Shown here piece after piece: positions 15,442-22,512 of a stretch of DNA of 37,147 nt. Source of the stretch: a virus; the IMG/VR virus record IMGVR_UViG_3300046476_000186, positions 1 through 37,147 of that record; one strand, given 5' to 3'. Both the position numbers and the translations under genes were made by a program. Within the stretch, counting starts at the first letter, position 1; the number at the start of each line of letters is the position of its first letter. Below the pieces are notes generated by a model, which saw nothing but the letters and a program-made list of their open reading frames with translations, made no database searches and was not told the DNA's origin.

Positions 15442-15739
15442 GCGCACCGTCAACACCGACGACTGGCCCACGACCCTCGCCACGTTCCACCGGCTCTTCG
15501 GTGATCTCCACACCCGACGGCCGCCGCGCGGCGTCACCGATCGCAACTTCGTCACGTCCGAGTGGCTCGGCTACGTCCGGACCCCTGACGGAGGATCAGC
15601 GGAGATCAGCTCCGGCTGGTTCCTCGATCACCGGCTCTTCGGCGTCACGTTCGACCGGCTCCCGTCCGGGTTCCCCGATCCCCGCGACCAGATGTGCGAC
15701 ACGCTCGAAGAGGCGCTCGAACTGGTCCGACCGTCGTGA
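15434..15739 (+). CDS. Unrecognised 101-residue protein
   Basis: A small alpha/beta protein (for example FVTSEWLGYVRTPDGGSAEI, then SSGWFLDHRLFGVTF), in a four-gene overlapping run (15109-16159). Both ends overlap neighbours (ATG at 15434, GTGA at 15736). Its first residues MAER are shared with the gene at 15908. No function recognised. Confidence 0.6.
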   Translation: MAERTVNTDDWPTTLATFHRLFGDLHTRRPPRGVTDRNFVTSEWLGYVRTPDGGSAEISSGWFLDHRLFGVTFDRLPSGFPDPRDQMCDTLEEALELVRPS

Positions 15740-15915
15740 CCGTCTCCGTCGTCTGGGACCAGCCCGGCCCGCCCGGTCCGCTCTGCTCCTGCGGACACGA
15801 CGAAGGGGAGCACCTCGCCGGAGGGAAGTGCTTCAAGGCGGACGAGTGGTCGATCTCCACGCCGCAGCTCTGCGCCTGCACGGAGTACCGGCCGGAGGAG
15901 GACTCCGATGGCTGA
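15736..15915 (+). CDS. Small Cys-rich, probably zinc-binding protein
   Basis: A 59-residue protein from a GTG overlapping the previous stop. Cysteines and histidines cluster as CSCGHDEGEH, then GGKC and LCAC, enough to bind one zinc ion. Several other very small zinc-ribbon proteins occur in this genome (26197, 27884, 28653, 30711). Confidence 0.6.
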   Translation: MTVSVVWDQPGPPGPLCSCGHDEGEHLAGGKCFKADEWSISTPQLCACTEYRPEEDSDG

Positions 15916-16159
15916 GCGCGCCGACTGGTCAGTCCACACCGCGGCCCGGATCACGGACGAAGCCGGACGGTGGCTCCGGACCTGCCACGGCATCTGGACG
16001 GTCCGGAACGAGACGGAGGAGCACGCCCGCGCGATCGCGACGGACTGGGCCGTCACCGAAGTCCTCGCTCTACACCTCTCTGAGCCCGAGAGCGTCGAGA
16101 TCGAGCAGACGATCCGGTTCCCCCGGAAGAGGATGTCCGGCGCTTACGTGACCATCTAG
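15908..16159 (+). CDS. Unrecognised 83-residue protein
   Basis: Overlaps the upstream gene by 8 bp. It has a beta-rich start (DWSVHTAARITDEAGRWLRT), a helix (EEHARAIATDWAVTEVLAL) and ends with basic strands. It is the last gene before the terminase small subunit. No family recognised. Confidence 0.55.
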   Translation: MAERADWSVHTAARITDEAGRWLRTCHGIWTVRNETEEHARAIATDWAVTEVLALHLSEPESVEIEQTIRFPRKRMSGAYVTI

Positions 16160-16176
16160 GGACCTCTCCGGGGGAC

Positions 16177-16193
16177 CTAGGAGCGCCTAGGCT
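16177..16193 (+). promoter_or_regulatory. Leaderless promoter of terminase small subunit with variant dyad
   Basis: CTAGGAGCGCCTAG (16177-16190) has the 4-6-4 layout of the common operator but CTAG arms. It overlaps a -10 TAGGCT (16188-16193) exactly as at 5608-5624. The ATG at 16201 is 7 nt further on. Confidence 0.45.
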
Positions 16194-16200
16194 CCGGCGG

Positions 16201-16887
16201 ATGGCGTCGAAGGTGGCCCGGCAGCTTGAAGCGGAGACCGCGGCGAACGCCCGGGGGATGCCGCCCGTCCTCGACGCCCGGTTCATCTGGCCGGGCTCCG
16301 GGGAGGAGATGACCGTCGGGGAGGCGATCCCCCGGTGGATCGTCACGACGGGCTGTACCTACCCGGAGGCGCTCGCCCGCTGCGGAGTGTCCTCCCGGAC
16401 CGCGGAACGGTGGATGTATACCGGGGGCGCCGCCCACCGCGATATCGCGGACGGGAAGCTCACCGCCGATCAGCTCGACAGCTTCACCGCCCGCTCCCTC
16501 CGCTTCTGGGAAGCCGTCGCCGGAGCGTGCGCCGAGGTCGTGGTCCGCTGGCAGTCGATCCTCGAACTCGAAGGCCGGGGAGGCTTCCCGGTGACCCGGA
16601 CGACGGTGAAGGTCAAGCGCGACCGGGCCGGGGAGGAGATCGAGACGATCACGGAGACGATCACGGAGACCGCCCGCCCGAACGTGGACGTGATCATCTG
16701 GAAGATGCGGAAGCAGCTCGACCAGTACCGGGAGCGGCCCGTCATCTTCGTGTCCGGCTCCCCGCTCGACGTGCCGGAGCCCACGGAGACCGAAGTGGCG
16801 TCCTCCGCCGTGGCGTCCCTCACCCGGTACCGGGAGTCGATCCGGGCCAAGCAGGACGCCATCGAATCGACCGCCACCGAAAGATAG
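16201..16887 (+). CDS. terS: Terminase small subunit (putative)
   Basis: A 228-residue protein with a phage small-terminase style helix-turn-helix at residues 54-73 (YPEALARCGVSSRTAERWM). An oligomerisation region (FTARSLRFWEAVAGACAEVV) and a C-terminal segment follow. Small terminases recognise the packaging site and regulate the large subunit. The large subunit starts about 530 bp downstream, after two tiny genes, which supports the call. An alternative is another HTH regulator, but length and position favour terminase. Confidence 0.7.
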   Translation: MASKVARQLEAETAANARGMPPVLDARFIWPGSGEEMTVGEAIPRWIVTTGCTYPEALARCGVSSRTAERWMYTGGAAHRDIADGKLTADQLDSFTARSLRFWEAVAGACAEVVVRWQSILELEGRGGFPVTRTTVKVKRDRAGEEIETITETITETARPNVDVIIWKMRKQLDQYRERPVIFVSGSPLDVPEPTETEVASSAVASLTRYRESIRAKQDAIESTATER

Positions 16888-16901
16888 CTGGTCACCGGGG
16901 A

Positions 16902-16930
16902 TGGACAGCTAAGGCCGGTTAGGTTACGCT
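16902..16930 (+). promoter_or_regulatory. Spacer-operator promoter, leaderless
   Basis: -35 TGGACA (16902-16907), spacer with CTAAGGCCGGTTAG (16909-16922), -10 TACGCT (16925-16930), ATG 6 nt later at 16937. Confidence 0.8.
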
Positions 16931-16936
16931 GTCCCC

Positions 16937-17125
16937 ATGACGACACCGCAGACCTTCACGGAACGGTCCCAGGCTCTCCGGGCCGAAGCTGCCCAGCAGT
17001 ACGCCAAGTTCGACCGGCTGGCCGACCGCGGCTACAACACCGCCGCCGTCCGCGCCCTGCACGAGGGACGCCGCCTAGACGCCGCTGCGGCGAAGCTCGA
17101 AGCCCTCGCCGGAGAAGTCGCCTGA
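16937..17125 (+). CDS. Unrecognised 62-residue helical protein, leaderless
   Basis: Leaderless ATG behind a spacer-operator promoter. It is entirely helical, Ala/Arg-rich (ERSQALRAEAAQQYAKFDRL), likely a short coiled-coil or helical hairpin. A further ATG overlaps its stop but would encode only eight residues. Its role between the terminase genes is unknown. Confidence 0.65.
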   Translation: MTTPQTFTERSQALRAEAAQQYAKFDRLADRGYNTAAVRALHEGRRLDAAAAKLEALAGEVA

Positions 17126-17165
17126 TGGCAACGGCCGGGGTCATCAAGTAGCTGGTACTTGCACC

Positions 17166-17194
17166 TGGACAGCTAACCGCCCTTAGGTTAAGAT
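17166..17194 (+). promoter_or_regulatory. Spacer-operator promoter, leaderless
   Basis: -35 TGGACA (17166-17171), spacer with CTAACCGCCCTTAG (17173-17186), -10 TAAGAT (17189-17194), ATG at 17201 after 6 nt. The upstream TGCACC is also found before the promoters at 7779 and 12360. Confidence 0.82.
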
Positions 17195-17200
17195 GAGCAC

Positions 17201-17362
17201 ATGACCACAACCTACGCCCCCATCCGCCGGTTCATCCTCTACCGGACCAGCTACGGCTACGGGACCTGGGACCTGGACGACGCCACCCTGGTCGGCCGGG
17301 AGTACCGGGCGAAGAGCCGGGCGAAGGAGCAGACCGAGCTGCTCAACAACAAGAACGACTGA
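17201..17362 (+). CDS. Unrecognised 53-residue protein, leaderless
   Basis: A leaderless ATG reads MTTTYAPIRRFILYRTSYGY and continues to TELLNNKND before a TGA. It is basic and aromatic in its first half, charged and helical in the second. Its promoter fits the common model exactly, which is the main support for it being real. Confidence 0.65.
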   Translation: MTTTYAPIRRFILYRTSYGYGTWDLDDATLVGREYRAKSRAKEQTELLNNKND

Positions 17363-17368
17363 TCCCTG

Positions 17369-17398
17369 GGAGCCCTGGTCCGTAGCGGCCGGGGCTCC
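17369..17398 (+). terminator. Weak terminator-like inverted repeat
   Basis: Seven-bp arms GGAGCCC (17369-17375) and GGGCTCC (17392-17398) between the small gene and the large terminase. The loop is long and there is no U-tract. Confidence 0.3.
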
Positions 17399-17404
17399 GT
17401 CGCG

Positions 17405-17410
17405 TACCGT
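17405..17410 (+). promoter_or_regulatory. -10 box for leaderless terminase large subunit
   Basis: TACCGT fits TAnnnT and lies exactly 6 nt before the ATG at 17417. No -35 or dyad is visible. The same TACCGT box precedes starts at 9989 and 32952, and more loosely at 23184 (8 nt). Confidence 0.45.
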
Positions 17411-17416
17411 GAGCCG

Positions 17417-19102
17417 ATGCCGTCCGTCGACCGCCGCGCTCTCCCGCCGCAGGTCGATGATCCGATAGATGACCTCCGCCACCTCATCGCGGAGATGGAC
17501 CCGGACCAGCTCTCCTACTGGTACGAGACATCGGACCGGTCTACCCGCCAGTTGATCGACCGGATGATGGCGGAGGACGCCAACGAAGGCATCCGCGCCC
17601 ATCCCGCCCGTTTCGCCGCCACCCTGAAGGACGTCGTCCCGGGAGCCGACTACAACGTCTGGCGCTACGTCGAGCTGCTCTCCATGCGGTTCGCTGACCT
17701 GATCTTTCGGCGCCGCACCCGCCAGCTCTGGAAGATCCCCTCCCAGTACGGCAAGACGACCATGTGTTCCCGGGTCGGGCCGATCTGGGCGCTCGACCTG
17801 AACCCGCGGCTCCGGATCATGTACGTGTCCTATGACGCTGACAAGGCGGTGGAGGAGGCTGGGAACACCCGGGACCTCATCGACGCCAACTCGTCCAGTC
17901 TCCGCTTCCGGCTCCGCCCGGACCGGCGCGCCCGGGGGATGTGGAAGACGGACGAAGGCGGAGGCTTCTACGCCACCGGGATCGGCGGAGCGATCACCGG
18001 GTTCCCCGCCGACGTCCTCATCGGGGACGACATGATCAAAGGGTGGATGGCGGCCCACTCTGAGACGGAACGCGACCGCGCCTGGAACGTCTACCGGTCC
18101 CAGATGCGGATGAGAATCCAGCGGCCGGACGACCCGATCCTCCTCGCCGGTACCTGCTGGCACGAGGATGACGTCCTGGCGCGCGCCTCTCAGCTCACCG
18201 GGCTCGACACGTTCGAGGAGGTCCGCCTCCCCGCCATCGCGGAGGCGCCATCGAAGGAGTACCCGATCCCGGATCTCCTCGGCCGGGCTCCCGGAGAAGT
18301 CCTCGAACCTGACCGCTTCCCGGAGGAAGAGGTCCGTGCCCGGGCCGTCGTCCTCGGCTCCTACCTGGCGGCCGCCATGGAGCAGCAACGCCCGGCGCCG
18401 GAGGAAGGGCTTGACATCAAACGGGCGTGGTTCAAGCTCGACTCCGCTCCTCCGGCCCGCTTCGATCAGGTGGCGACGTCGTGGGACATGAAGCTGAAGG
18501 ACAACGAGCAGGGGGACTACGTCGTCGGGCTCACGGTCGGCCGGGTAGGCGGCGACTACTGGGTCCTGTCGATGCTCCGCGGCCAGTGGGATCAGGCCAC
18601 GACCCGGGCCGCGATGGCGCTCGCCGCCGTCCGGGACCCGCGGATCACGGCCCACTACTACGAGAACACCGGCTACGGCCCGGAGGTCGCCGCTCAACTT
18701 CGCAAGGCCGTGCCGGAGTACGTCGTCTCAGATGAGGTCGCCGGGGCGATCGGCGCTACCCGGGAGGAGCGCCGCGCGATCGAGTCGATCATCCACCGGG
18801 GCATCTCCGCGCTGATCAAGGTGACCCCGAAGGGACCGAAACCGGTCCGCGCCCGGGCGGTCGCCCCTATCGCGGAAGCGGGGAACGTCCACCTGGACCC
18901 CCGGATGGTCGGCGTCGACACGTTCCTGACGGAGGTCTCCTCGTTCCCGAACGGCGCCCACGACGACATCGTGGACGCCTGGTCCCAGGCGCTCTCCCGC
19001 ATGTCTAGGGGGATGGCGTCCGCCGAATCGGCCGTCGATATCCCGCTCCGGATAGAGCGCCCAGCCGCCGGAGCGATCGTCGCCGCGCTCCGCCGACGGT
19101 AA
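17417..19102 (+). CDS. terL: Terminase large subunit
   Basis: A 561-residue packaging motor. The ATPase half has an atypical Walker A PSQYGKTT (108-115), Walker B LIGDD (201-205) and a coupling-motif region near LLAGTCWHEDD. The RNase H-like nuclease half has SWDMKLKDNEQGDYVVG (355-371) with the first catalytic Asp, and FPNGAHDDIVDAW (HDD at 515-517) with the last catalytic acids. Length and motif order are normal for a complete TerL. The start is probably leaderless. It translocates DNA through the portal encoded at 23184 and cuts concatemers. Confidence 0.92.
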   Translation: MPSVDRRALPPQVDDPIDDLRHLIAEMDPDQLSYWYETSDRSTRQLIDRMMAEDANEGIRAHPARFAATLKDVVPGADYNVWRYVELLSMRFADLIFRRRTRQLWKIPSQYGKTTMCSRVGPIWALDLNPRLRIMYVSYDADKAVEEAGNTRDLIDANSSSLRFRLRPDRRARGMWKTDEGGGFYATGIGGAITGFPADVLIGDDMIKGWMAAHSETERDRAWNVYRSQMRMRIQRPDDPILLAGTCWHEDDVLARASQLTGLDTFEEVRLPAIAEAPSKEYPIPDLLGRAPGEVLEPDRFPEEEVRARAVVLGSYLAAAMEQQRPAPEEGLDIKRAWFKLDSAPPARFDQVATSWDMKLKDNEQGDYVVGLTVGRVGGDYWVLSMLRGQWDQATTRAAMALAAVRDPRITAHYYENTGYGPEVAAQLRKAVPEYVVSDEVAGAIGATREERRAIESIIHRGISALIKVTPKGPKPVRARAVAPIAEAGNVHLDPRMVGVDTFLTEVSSFPNGAHDDIVDAWSQALSRMSRGMASAESAVDIPLRIERPAAGAIVAALRRR

Positions 19103-19120
19103 AGACGCTGGTCAGACGTA

Positions 19121-19150
19121 TAGACAGGTTAACCTAGGTTAGGTTATACT
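19121..19150 (+). promoter_or_regulatory. Spacer-operator promoter, leaderless
   Basis: -35 TAGACA (19121-19126), 18-bp spacer with TTAACCTAGGTTAG (19129-19142), -10 TATACT (19145-19150, the closest to TATAAT in the set), ATG at 19157 after 6 nt. Confidence 0.8.
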
Positions 19151-19156
19151 GGCGCT

Positions 19157-19450
19157 ATGACACGACCCACCGACCACGGCGGCATCTGGATCGCCGCCCA
19201 CCGTCACACCCCTGAACTAGGCGCCCGCCACGATCACTATTCCCCGGCCTGCCACTCGATCCAGTTGACCGGCTTCGATGCCCAGACCGACATCTACGTG
19301 ACCGGCACGCCGGGTGAGCTTCACGCCTGGGCGCTCACCGTCCTCGCGGTAGCGGATCAGGCCGCCGCGGTAGAGGCGAAGATGGACGGGCCGCTCCTCA
19401 ACGGGAAGCCGGTCACTCCGGCCACGGACGAAGAGTTCGAGGTCTTCTGA
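19157..19450 (+). CDS. Unrecognised 97-residue protein, leaderless
   Basis: First gene of a run of overlapping small genes after the large terminase. It contains several histidines (AAHRHTPELGARHDHYSPACH), which could bind metal, then a helix (GELHAWALTVLAVADQAAAV). Its stop overlaps the ATG of the next gene by one base. No family recognised. Confidence 0.65.
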   Translation: MTRPTDHGGIWIAAHRHTPELGARHDHYSPACHSIQLTGFDAQTDIYVTGTPGELHAWALTVLAVADQAAAVEAKMDGPLLNGKPVTPATDEEFEVF

Positions 19451-19875
19451 TGGCCCGCCAACGGATCTGGATGTGGGAACAGAAACGTGCGCTCGCCCGC
19501 TACCTCTGGGAGCGCGGCCCGATGACCGCCCAGTACTCCGGGGAGATGTCCGCGAACGTCGCGAAGATCCTCGGGAAGGCGCTCGACTACGTGACGCCGC
19601 CGAACAAGTTCATGGGCGCCCGGGTCGTGTCTGAGATGGTCGGGGATGGCTCCCTCGTGATGGAAGGCCACCGGCAGAAGCCGACGAAGCTCACGTACGT
19701 GGGGCTCGACCCGGAGCTGATCGAGTGGGCTCCCGCTCCCGTCACGGCGGGCGCGATCCGCCGGGTGAACGTAGAGGAGCGCCTCACCGCCGTGGAGGGA
19801 AAGCTCGCCGCGTTGGACGCCGCCCTGGTAAAGCTCGGGTTGTGGGAAGCCGTCCGGGAGGAGGTTGATCCGTGA
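19450..19875 (+). CDS. Unrecognised 141-residue protein, possible winged helix
   Basis: Starts at the overlapping ATG 19450. The first 65 residues look like a helical DNA-binding domain (EQKRALARYLWERGPMTAQY, then SANVAKILGKALDYV). A beta hairpin follows (GDGSLVMEGHRQKPTKLTYV), then a C-terminal coiled coil (EERLTAVEGKLAALDAALVK). It may be a winged-helix regulator with a dimerisation tail; this is tentative. Confidence 0.6.
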   Translation: MARQRIWMWEQKRALARYLWERGPMTAQYSGEMSANVAKILGKALDYVTPPNKFMGARVVSEMVGDGSLVMEGHRQKPTKLTYVGLDPELIEWAPAPVTAGAIRRVNVEERLTAVEGKLAALDAALVKLGLWEAVREEVDP

Positions 19876-20147
19876 GCCGTCACCCCAACCGTCCGTGTTC
19901 CACGACGGTCTCCTCGTACCAATCGCACTTCTTCCGGGACCAGCCACCCCAGTACCAGTGGCTCTGTGAAGGCTGTGGGGACCTCACGTCCGGGTTCCTG
20001 ACGGAAGCCGCCGCGGAGATGGCCGGGCTGAACCACGCCGGTCTCGGGGAGATCACGGAGACGGAGACGGAGGAGATCGACCGCATCACTCTTCTCCGCG
20101 CCCAGCAGGCCGCCCAGGCGGACTCTCTCCCGGACTTCGTCCTGTGA
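19872..20147 (+). CDS. Unrecognised 91-residue protein with CxxC
   Basis: GTG start in a GTGA overlap. It contains WLCEGCGDLTSGF, a zinc-knuckle-like CxxC, and an acidic helical second half (ETETEEIDRITLLRAQQAAQ). No function recognised. Confidence 0.6.
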   Translation: MSRHPNRPCSTTVSSYQSHFFRDQPPQYQWLCEGCGDLTSGFLTEAAAEMAGLNHAGLGEITETETEEIDRITLLRAQQAAQADSLPDFVL

Positions 20148-20335
20148 ACGTCGGCCAGCTCCGGGCGATCCTCGCGCCGCTCGACTCGGAGCTACCCGTC
20201 CACGTCCTCTACCTCCCCATCGGAAGCGCGTTGATCAGGTCCGCCCTCCCCGCCGCGTCCGCGTGGGTCAACGCGAACGGAGACGGCGAAGTGCTCGGTG
20301 CTGCGAAAGGCGTCACGATCATTGGGCGCTCATGA
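20144..20335 (+). CDS. Unrecognised 63-residue protein
   Basis: GTG start overlapping the previous stop (GTGA). The start NVGQLRAILAPLDSELPVHV resembles small phage proteins that begin with an LRxxLxxLdpd-type helix followed by strands. The end (AAKGVTIIGRS) looks like a final strand. Function unknown. Confidence 0.6.
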   Translation: MNVGQLRAILAPLDSELPVHVLYLPIGSALIRSALPAASAWVNANGDGEVLGAAKGVTIIGRS

Positions 20336-20610
20336 CGGGCGAAGCGGTCGGGGAGATCACCGGCCTGCCGCTCGCCAAGTTCGCCACGGCGGAGCTGATC
20401 GCCCGCGCCCAGCGCGCCGGATATTCGACGCTCTGGGAGTACGTCGCCGCGCTCGAAGCGATCCGGGACCGGCCCTGGGAACAGGACTTCCCGTCCTGTG
20501 TCGATCCGTCCCACGAGAATCTCCGGGACTACGCCCGCCACGTCGATGACTGCATGAAACCGATCACCGGGCTCTGTTCCTGCGGACTCGATCAGGTACT
20601 CCGGTGGTGA
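20332..20610 (+). CDS. Unrecognised 92-residue protein with Cys cluster
   Basis: Starts at ATG 20332 (ATGA overlap). The helical N-terminus (KFATAELIARAQRAGYSTLW) is followed by cysteines and histidines (FPSCVDPSHE, HVDDCMK, LCSCGL), which suggests a metal site. Its stop overlaps the start of the lysozyme-like gene. Confidence 0.6.
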   Translation: MTGEAVGEITGLPLAKFATAELIARAQRAGYSTLWEYVAALEAIRDRPWEQDFPSCVDPSHENLRDYARHVDDCMKPITGLCSCGLDQVLRW

Positions 20611-21176
20611 CCTCCCGGCAGGGCTGGGTTCAGGTCTTCGTCGCCCTCGCCTTCGCCCTGGGAGCGGTCGCGCTGTGGGGACCGAGCGGAGAACCGCCGG
20701 AGAAGGCGCTAGAAGCCTCCACGACGGCCGAACCGGCGGCGCCGCTCTCCCTAGGACCCGCGACCGGTCCCGGCCCGTACACGGCCGCACAGCAGGCCGC
20801 CCGGGTCTCTCTCCCACCCCCGACGACGGCGCCTGATCCGCTCGACGGCTACCAGGGCCGCTACGCCTGCCGCTTCGCCACGGCCGGGAGGACGACTCCG
20901 TGCTGCCCGGACGCCGTCCCCGTCCTCGCGGAGCACTGGTCCGGCGCGGACCTCGCGGTGGCCGACTACATCATCGGCCGGGAATCCGGCTGCAACCCGG
21001 CGATCGTGAACACCTACGGCTGCGTCGGCTGGTTCCAGCTCTGCGGAAAGACGTGCCCGGGCTCCTGCCGGGAAGCTGAGCCCAACGCGGAGGAAGCGTT
21101 CCGACTGTGGACGGAGCGCGGCTGGTGTGACTGGCAGCTCTCCGGGGACCCGGTTACCGGGAGATCCTGTGCCTAG
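20607..21176 (+). CDS. Membrane-anchored or secreted lysozyme-like protein
   Basis: I prefer the GTG at 20607 (GTGA overlap; a GTG at 20604 adds one residue), giving 189 residues. A hydrophobic N-terminal segment (FVALAFALGAVALW) acts as signal or anchor. A Pro/Thr-rich linker follows, then a C-terminal domain with VADYIIGRESGCNPAIVNTY and GCVGWFQL, the pattern of lysozyme/transglycosylase-fold enzymes with the Glu of GRES as the likely acid. Several cysteines suggest disulfides outside the cell. It could be the lysis enzyme (a signal-anchor endolysin) or a wall-remodelling enzyme. No amidase or holin is recognisable nearby. Confidence 0.72.
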   Translation: MTSRQGWVQVFVALAFALGAVALWGPSGEPPEKALEASTTAEPAAPLSLGPATGPGPYTAAQQAARVSLPPPTTAPDPLDGYQGRYACRFATAGRTTPCCPDAVPVLAEHWSGADLAVADYIIGRESGCNPAIVNTYGCVGWFQLCGKTCPGSCREAEPNAEEAFRLWTERGWCDWQLSGDPVTGRSCA

Positions 21177-21420
21177 ACCCCGCGCCGCTGAACCTGTCTC
21201 CTCCCGCCACCTGATCGCGCTCCTCGGCGTGGTCGACGGCGCCCGCTCCGTCCGGGAAGTCCAGCTCGTCGGCGGGTGGCGCTCGAAGCAGACGGCCCAC
21301 GAGGCAATGCGCGCCCTACAGGACGTCCACCTGATCGACTGGGAAGCCGGGAAAGCCGGGACGCTCCGGGCTCTCGTCTACCGCGTCCCCGTCGACCTAA
21401 CCCCCCTTAGCGTAGAGTAG
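21169..21420 (+). CDS. Small winged-helix DNA-binding protein
   Basis: An 83-residue protein from a GTG overlapping the previous stop. It has the layout of a winged helix: a helix (SRHLIALLGVVDGA), a helix-turn-helix (SVREVQLVGGWRSKQTAHEA, then MRALQDVHLI), and a wing of two strands (WEAGKAGTLRALVYRV). It is a good candidate for a phage regulator. A copy of the common operator lies at its own 3' end. Confidence 0.65.
   Translation: MPRPRAAEPVSSRHLIALLGVVDGARSVREVQLVGGWRSKQTAHEAMRALQDVHLIDWEAGKAGTLRALVYRVPVDLTPLSVE
21397..21418 (+). promoter_or_regulatory. Operator and leaderless promoter inside the end of the winged-helix gene
   Basis: CTAACCCCCCTTAG (21397-21410) followed by -10 TAGAGT (21413-21418) in the exact geometry of the spacer-operator promoters, but with no TGGACA. 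The ATG at 21426 lies 7 nt downstream. Confidence 0.6.
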
Positions 21421-21425
21421 GAGCT

Positions 21426-21677
21426 ATGGCTGTTCACCTTCCCCTCGTCCTCGCCCGGGCCGATATCAAGGGCTCCGACGGGATCACGTACACGTCGGTC
21501 GCCATCCGGGTCCTCGACGGAGAAGCCCACCTAGCTGACGCGTCCGGAGGTGACCTCGGAATCCGGCAGGGCGTCACAGCGGTCGTCCCGGCTCCTCCCG
21601 GCTGGAACGTCACGTTCGACAACGCCGATGTCTGGGCGGTGGAGCGCGGCGGCTGCGGCTGCGGAGGGAGCGTATGA
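21426..21677 (+). CDS. Unrecognised 83-residue protein with C-terminal Cys/Gly end
   Basis: A beta-rich small protein (LPLVLARADIKGSDGITYTS, then NVTFDNADVWAVERG) ending GGCGCGGSV. It probably starts leaderless; the AGGAG just before the ATG may lie upstream of the transcript start. Overlaps the next gene (ATGA). Confidence 0.6.
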   Translation: MAVHLPLVLARADIKGSDGITYTSVAIRVLDGEAHLADASGGDLGIRQGVTAVVPAPPGWNVTFDNADVWAVERGGCGCGGSV

Positions 21678-21994
21678 CCCCCGACGAAACGGCCGCCGCT
21701 GAACGGGTTCGACAAGCCAGTATGAGCCGTCTCCGGGTGGACTTCTGGTGGCGGCAGGTCGGGACGGACATCGAGGTCCGGGTCACACCGGACTTCATGG
21801 CGCCCGGTCCGCCGTGGCAGCACCAGGAGGCGCCGACCGGGCTCCTCACGATCCATCTCGCCGGAGACCCCGAATCCGTGCGGCCCGATCCGGCGCTCGA
21901 TCCTCTAGAGACGCCCGGCCCGACGATCATCCGCCAAGCCGACTGGGATGAAGAGACCCAGACCTGGAAGATGCCGACGCTTCCCCAACCCTGA
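21674..21994 (+). CDS. Unrecognised 106-residue protein
   Basis: Starts at ATG 21674 in an ATGA overlap. Basic helix at the N-terminus, strands (VDFWWRQVGTDIEVRVTPDF), then an acidic Pro-rich end. No family recognised. Confidence 0.6.
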   Translation: MTPDETAAAERVRQASMSRLRVDFWWRQVGTDIEVRVTPDFMAPGPPWQHQEAPTGLLTIHLAGDPESVRPDPALDPLETPGPTIIRQADWDEETQTWKMPTLPQP

Positions 21995-22006
21995 AAGGCA
22001 CCGCAC

Positions 22007-22372
22007 ATGCCCGACCTCCTCGTGGACGCGCTCGCCGTTCACCGCCTCACCCGCCTCGTGACCGAGGACGTAATCACCCGCCCGCTCCGCGCCCGGATCA
22101 TCCGCTGGGCGTACGACCGCCGCCCGTACGGCATCCTCGTCTCAGAGGTAGACCGCAGCCACGCCTACTGGGACGCCCGTCCTCGCGGTGATGACGAGGC
22201 GCCGAAACTCGCCGCTCTCCTCACCTGTCCGTGGTGCGTGTCCGTCTACGTCGCCGCCGGAGCCCTCGCGGTCCGCCAGCTCGCGCCCGGCCTGTGGCGC
22301 GCGGCGTCGTACGGGCTGGCGCTCTCCTCCTCCGCCGCTCTCATCGCGAACCACGAGCAGCCGAAGCGATGA
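22007..22372 (+). CDS. DUF1360-like membrane protein
   Basis: A 121-residue protein: a helix (LVDALAVHRLTRLVTEDVIT), a polar middle, the hallmark KLAALLTCPWCVSVYVAAGA, and a C-terminal hydrophobic segment (ASYGLALSSSAALIA). The TCPWC motif next to a membrane segment is typical of DUF1360 proteins, found in many actinobacteriophages and of unknown function. Start ATG follows GAAAGGCACCGCAC. Confidence 0.75.
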   Translation: MPDLLVDALAVHRLTRLVTEDVITRPLRARIIRWAYDRRPYGILVSEVDRSHAYWDARPRGDDEAPKLAALLTCPWCVSVYVAAGALAVRQLAPGLWRAASYGLALSSSAALIANHEQPKR

Positions 22373-22512
22373 CCAAACGCATCCAGGTCTCCATGCCAGA
22401 TGAGATGGTCGACGCTCTACGCCGCCGGGCCGAGGAAACCGACCGCGACCTATCGAGCCAGATCCGCCGAGCCATCCGGGTCTACTTCGCCAAGTACCCG
22501 GATAAGCCGTGA
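22369..22512 (+). CDS. Ribbon-helix-helix (CopG/Arc-like) DNA-binding protein
   Basis: A 47-residue protein with the full ribbon-helix-helix pattern: strand KRIQVSMPDEM, helix VDALRRRAEETD, turn, helix LSSQIRRAIRVYFAKY. Such proteins bind palindromic operators as dimers through the beta strand. It is one of the best candidates in the window for reading the repeated CTAA-N6-TTAG dyad, but it is also coupled to the downstream methyltransferase and may only control that gene. Confidence 0.75.
   Translation: MTKRIQVSMPDEMVDALRRRAEETDRDLSSQIRRAIRVYFAKYPDKP

Noticed and set aside
17125-17151. An eight-codon frame starting at an ATG that overlaps the previous stop
   Set aside because: Too short to support. 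It may be translated by coupling, but nothing distinguishes it from chance.
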